From assembly GCF_001634885.1 (NCBI RefSeq), contig NZ_LWEX01000406.1:1-64000 (forward strand): a stretch of DNA of 64,000 nucleotides. Reading direction: 5' to 3'. The translations under genes and the position numbers were made by a program. Shown here piece by piece: positions 63,242 through 64,000 of the stretch (position 1 is its first letter; every line of letters begins with the position of its first letter). The DNA is from Sulfitobacter sp. HI0040. Its GTDB lineage: Bacteria; Pseudomonadota; Alphaproteobacteria; Rhodobacterales; Rhodobacteraceae. The notes under the pieces are model-generated. The model ran no database searches. It saw only the letters and a program-made list of their open reading frames with translations, and was not told the origin of the DNA.

Positions 63242-63436
63242 ATGCAAAAGCTCGAAGAACAGATCGCCCATCTCACCCGCACCGTCGATGACCTCTCCGC
63301 GGTCGTGGCACGGCAGGCCGAAGAGATCACGACGCTGAACCGGCGCGTTCGGATGCTCATGCAGCGCGAAGGTGAACGGGAAGCCTCAGGTGGGGGCGGC
63401 GCGGTTTTCGGCGACGACAGACCGCCGCATTATTGA
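63242..63436 (+). CDS. slyX: SlyX family protein
   Basis: A 64-residue coiled-coil protein (LEEQIAHLTRTVDDLSAVVA, then RQAEEITTLNRRVRMLM) that ends in the family's characteristic PPHY. Function is unknown. The ATG at 63242 follows GGGGATGCAGC and gives the usual SlyX length. Confidence 0.88.
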   Translation: MQKLEEQIAHLTRTVDDLSAVVARQAEEITTLNRRVRMLMQREGEREASGGGGAVFGDDRPPHY

Positions 63437-63466
63437 CCGCCCGCCGATGAGGAGCGACGCCCGCCC

Positions 63467-64000
63467 TCAGTTTGCGGATTTGAGGGCCGCCGCCATTACA
63501 GCGCCATCGTGGATCAGGTACTCGGACCAGCGCCCGTCCCCGGGCCGTCCGGTATAGGCCGTCACGAAAAAGGTGCTTGCATCGAGTTTGCCGATCTTGC
63601 GCCCGCATGGCGCCGCGGCACCCACCCTGCAAACGCCTGACTTCACGCGGTCATAGGCGGCATCGGTCGCCGCGCGCGGCAAGGTGCCCGCCGCGGGACC
63701 AAAGCGATAGCTTTCGTAGCTGGAGGCATCGCTCAACATCGCGGCACCGGCGGTCAATTGGCGCGGGCAACCATCGCTGAAGCCGGTAATGTAGAAGGTG
63801 CGCGCGCCGGTCGCCCCCGGCGCACTGTCATGCAGGGCGAACCCCCGGGCCCGCGCGGCCTCGACCAACTGACCCAGTGGCTTGCCCTTGGCCGCACAGA
63901 CCCGCGCGATCTCGCCATGGGGCAGAACGGTGCCGAAGGCCACTTCCCGCGCGTCCGGACCGTCACCCGCGGGGACGCTGTTGGAACCGCCGCCAAAGAG
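63467..64000 (-). CDS. Hypothetical protein (5' part beyond the window)
   Basis: The frame is open to the right edge, giving at least 177 residues of the C-terminal part: LFGGGSNSVPAGDGPDAREV at the edge, then VLPHGEIARVCAAKGKPLGQ, ARTFYITGFSDGCPRQLTAG and a second half with KIGKLDASTFFVTAYTG. The paired Cys residues (VCAAK with GCPRQ; GVCRVG with PCGRK) and the ARTFYITGF / ASTFFVTAYT likeness suggest disulfides in an exported protein with an internal repeat. The start and any signal peptide lie outside. I do not recognise a named family. Confidence 0.65.
   Translation of the reverse strand, partial: LFGGGSNSVPAGDGPDAREVAFGTVLPHGEIARVCAAKGKPLGQLVEAARARGFALHDSAPGATGARTFYITGFSDGCPRQLTAGAAMLSDASSYESYRFGPAAGTLPRAATDAAYDRVKSGVCRVGAAAPCGRKIGKLDASTFFVTAYTGRPGDGRWSEYLIHDGAVMAAALKSAN

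Noticed and set aside
1-64000. tRNA, rRNA, transposase, integrase, or attachment sites
   Set aside because: None seen on reading both strands; a tRNA or covariance-model search would settle the RNA question.

Overview
The window is high-GC DNA (about 63-65% by eye) from the chromosome of an alphaproteobacterium, most likely a marine Rhodobacterales (Roseobacter-group) species. The evidence is the gene set (ComDE sulfopyruvate decarboxylase, DmdC-type acyl-CoA dehydrogenase, B12-dependent NrdJ, short HisG with HisZ, DUF952-DUF1330-pyrD, Hint-domain and PRC-barrel proteins), tightly overlapped cistrons (many ATGA junctions), and a sequence that fits the general-stress sigma EcfG promoter consensus. 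I saw no rRNA, tRNA, CRISPR array, transposase or complete prophage.

Layout. 1-5.8 kb: sugar ABC transporter with an alpha-galactosidase cut by the left edge, an IclR regulator and a MalK/UgpC-type ATPase. 5.8-7.6 kb: sulfopyruvate decarboxylase comE/comD and an NTF2-like protein. 7.7-16.8 kb: housekeeping genes (AmgK-like kinase, SRAP, MFS exporter, 5'-nucleotidase, DUF952-DUF1330-pyrD, MATE pump, two PaaI-type thioesterases). 16.9-26.0 kb: a fatty-acid/acyl-CoA oxidation locus with tandem MerR regulators, two structurally different acyl-CoA dehydrogenases, GST, thiolase, NTF2-like protein and a FadB/FadJ multifunctional protein. 26.1-29.4 kb: two exported PRC-barrel proteins, one with long beta-like repeats behind a near-ideal EcfG promoter, and a Hint protein, separated by a degraded lower-GC stretch. 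29.6-36.8 kb: sulfotransferase, EamA transporter, acyl-CoA ligase, GNAT, a degenerate M48-like membrane protein, an SGNH hydrolase and a SPOR protein. 36.9-42.0 kb: pyrimidine salvage (cdd-deoA-deoB and upp) interrupted by a lower-GC SDR/phosphoglycosyl-transferase fusion gene. 42.1-48.5 kb: maeB, MipA/OmpV porin-like protein, prpE. 48.6-58.6 kb: nrdJ, DUF1489, then a livG-livH-livM-livK-livF-acyl-CoA-ligase operon. 58.9-64 kb: hisS-hisZ-hisG, an atypical crotonase, slyX and a partial gene at the right edge.

How it works together. Much of the window serves carbon import and CoA-linked catabolism: ABC importers feed ligases (three AMP-forming CoA ligases), beta-oxidation yields acetyl- and propionyl-CoA, PrpE activates propionate, and MaeB links TCA intermediates to pyruvate/acetyl-CoA.

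The most unusual signals are two sharply bounded AT-richer patches (each about 47% GC against about 64% around) lying in frame inside essential enzymes. One places a Cro/C1-type helix-turn-helix domain between the catalytic barrel and the TSCPD domain of NrdJ. The other adds or rewrites about 95 residues in HisS. Together with the fusion gene inside the pyrimidine salvage locus they point to small pieces of foreign DNA captured within or between core genes.
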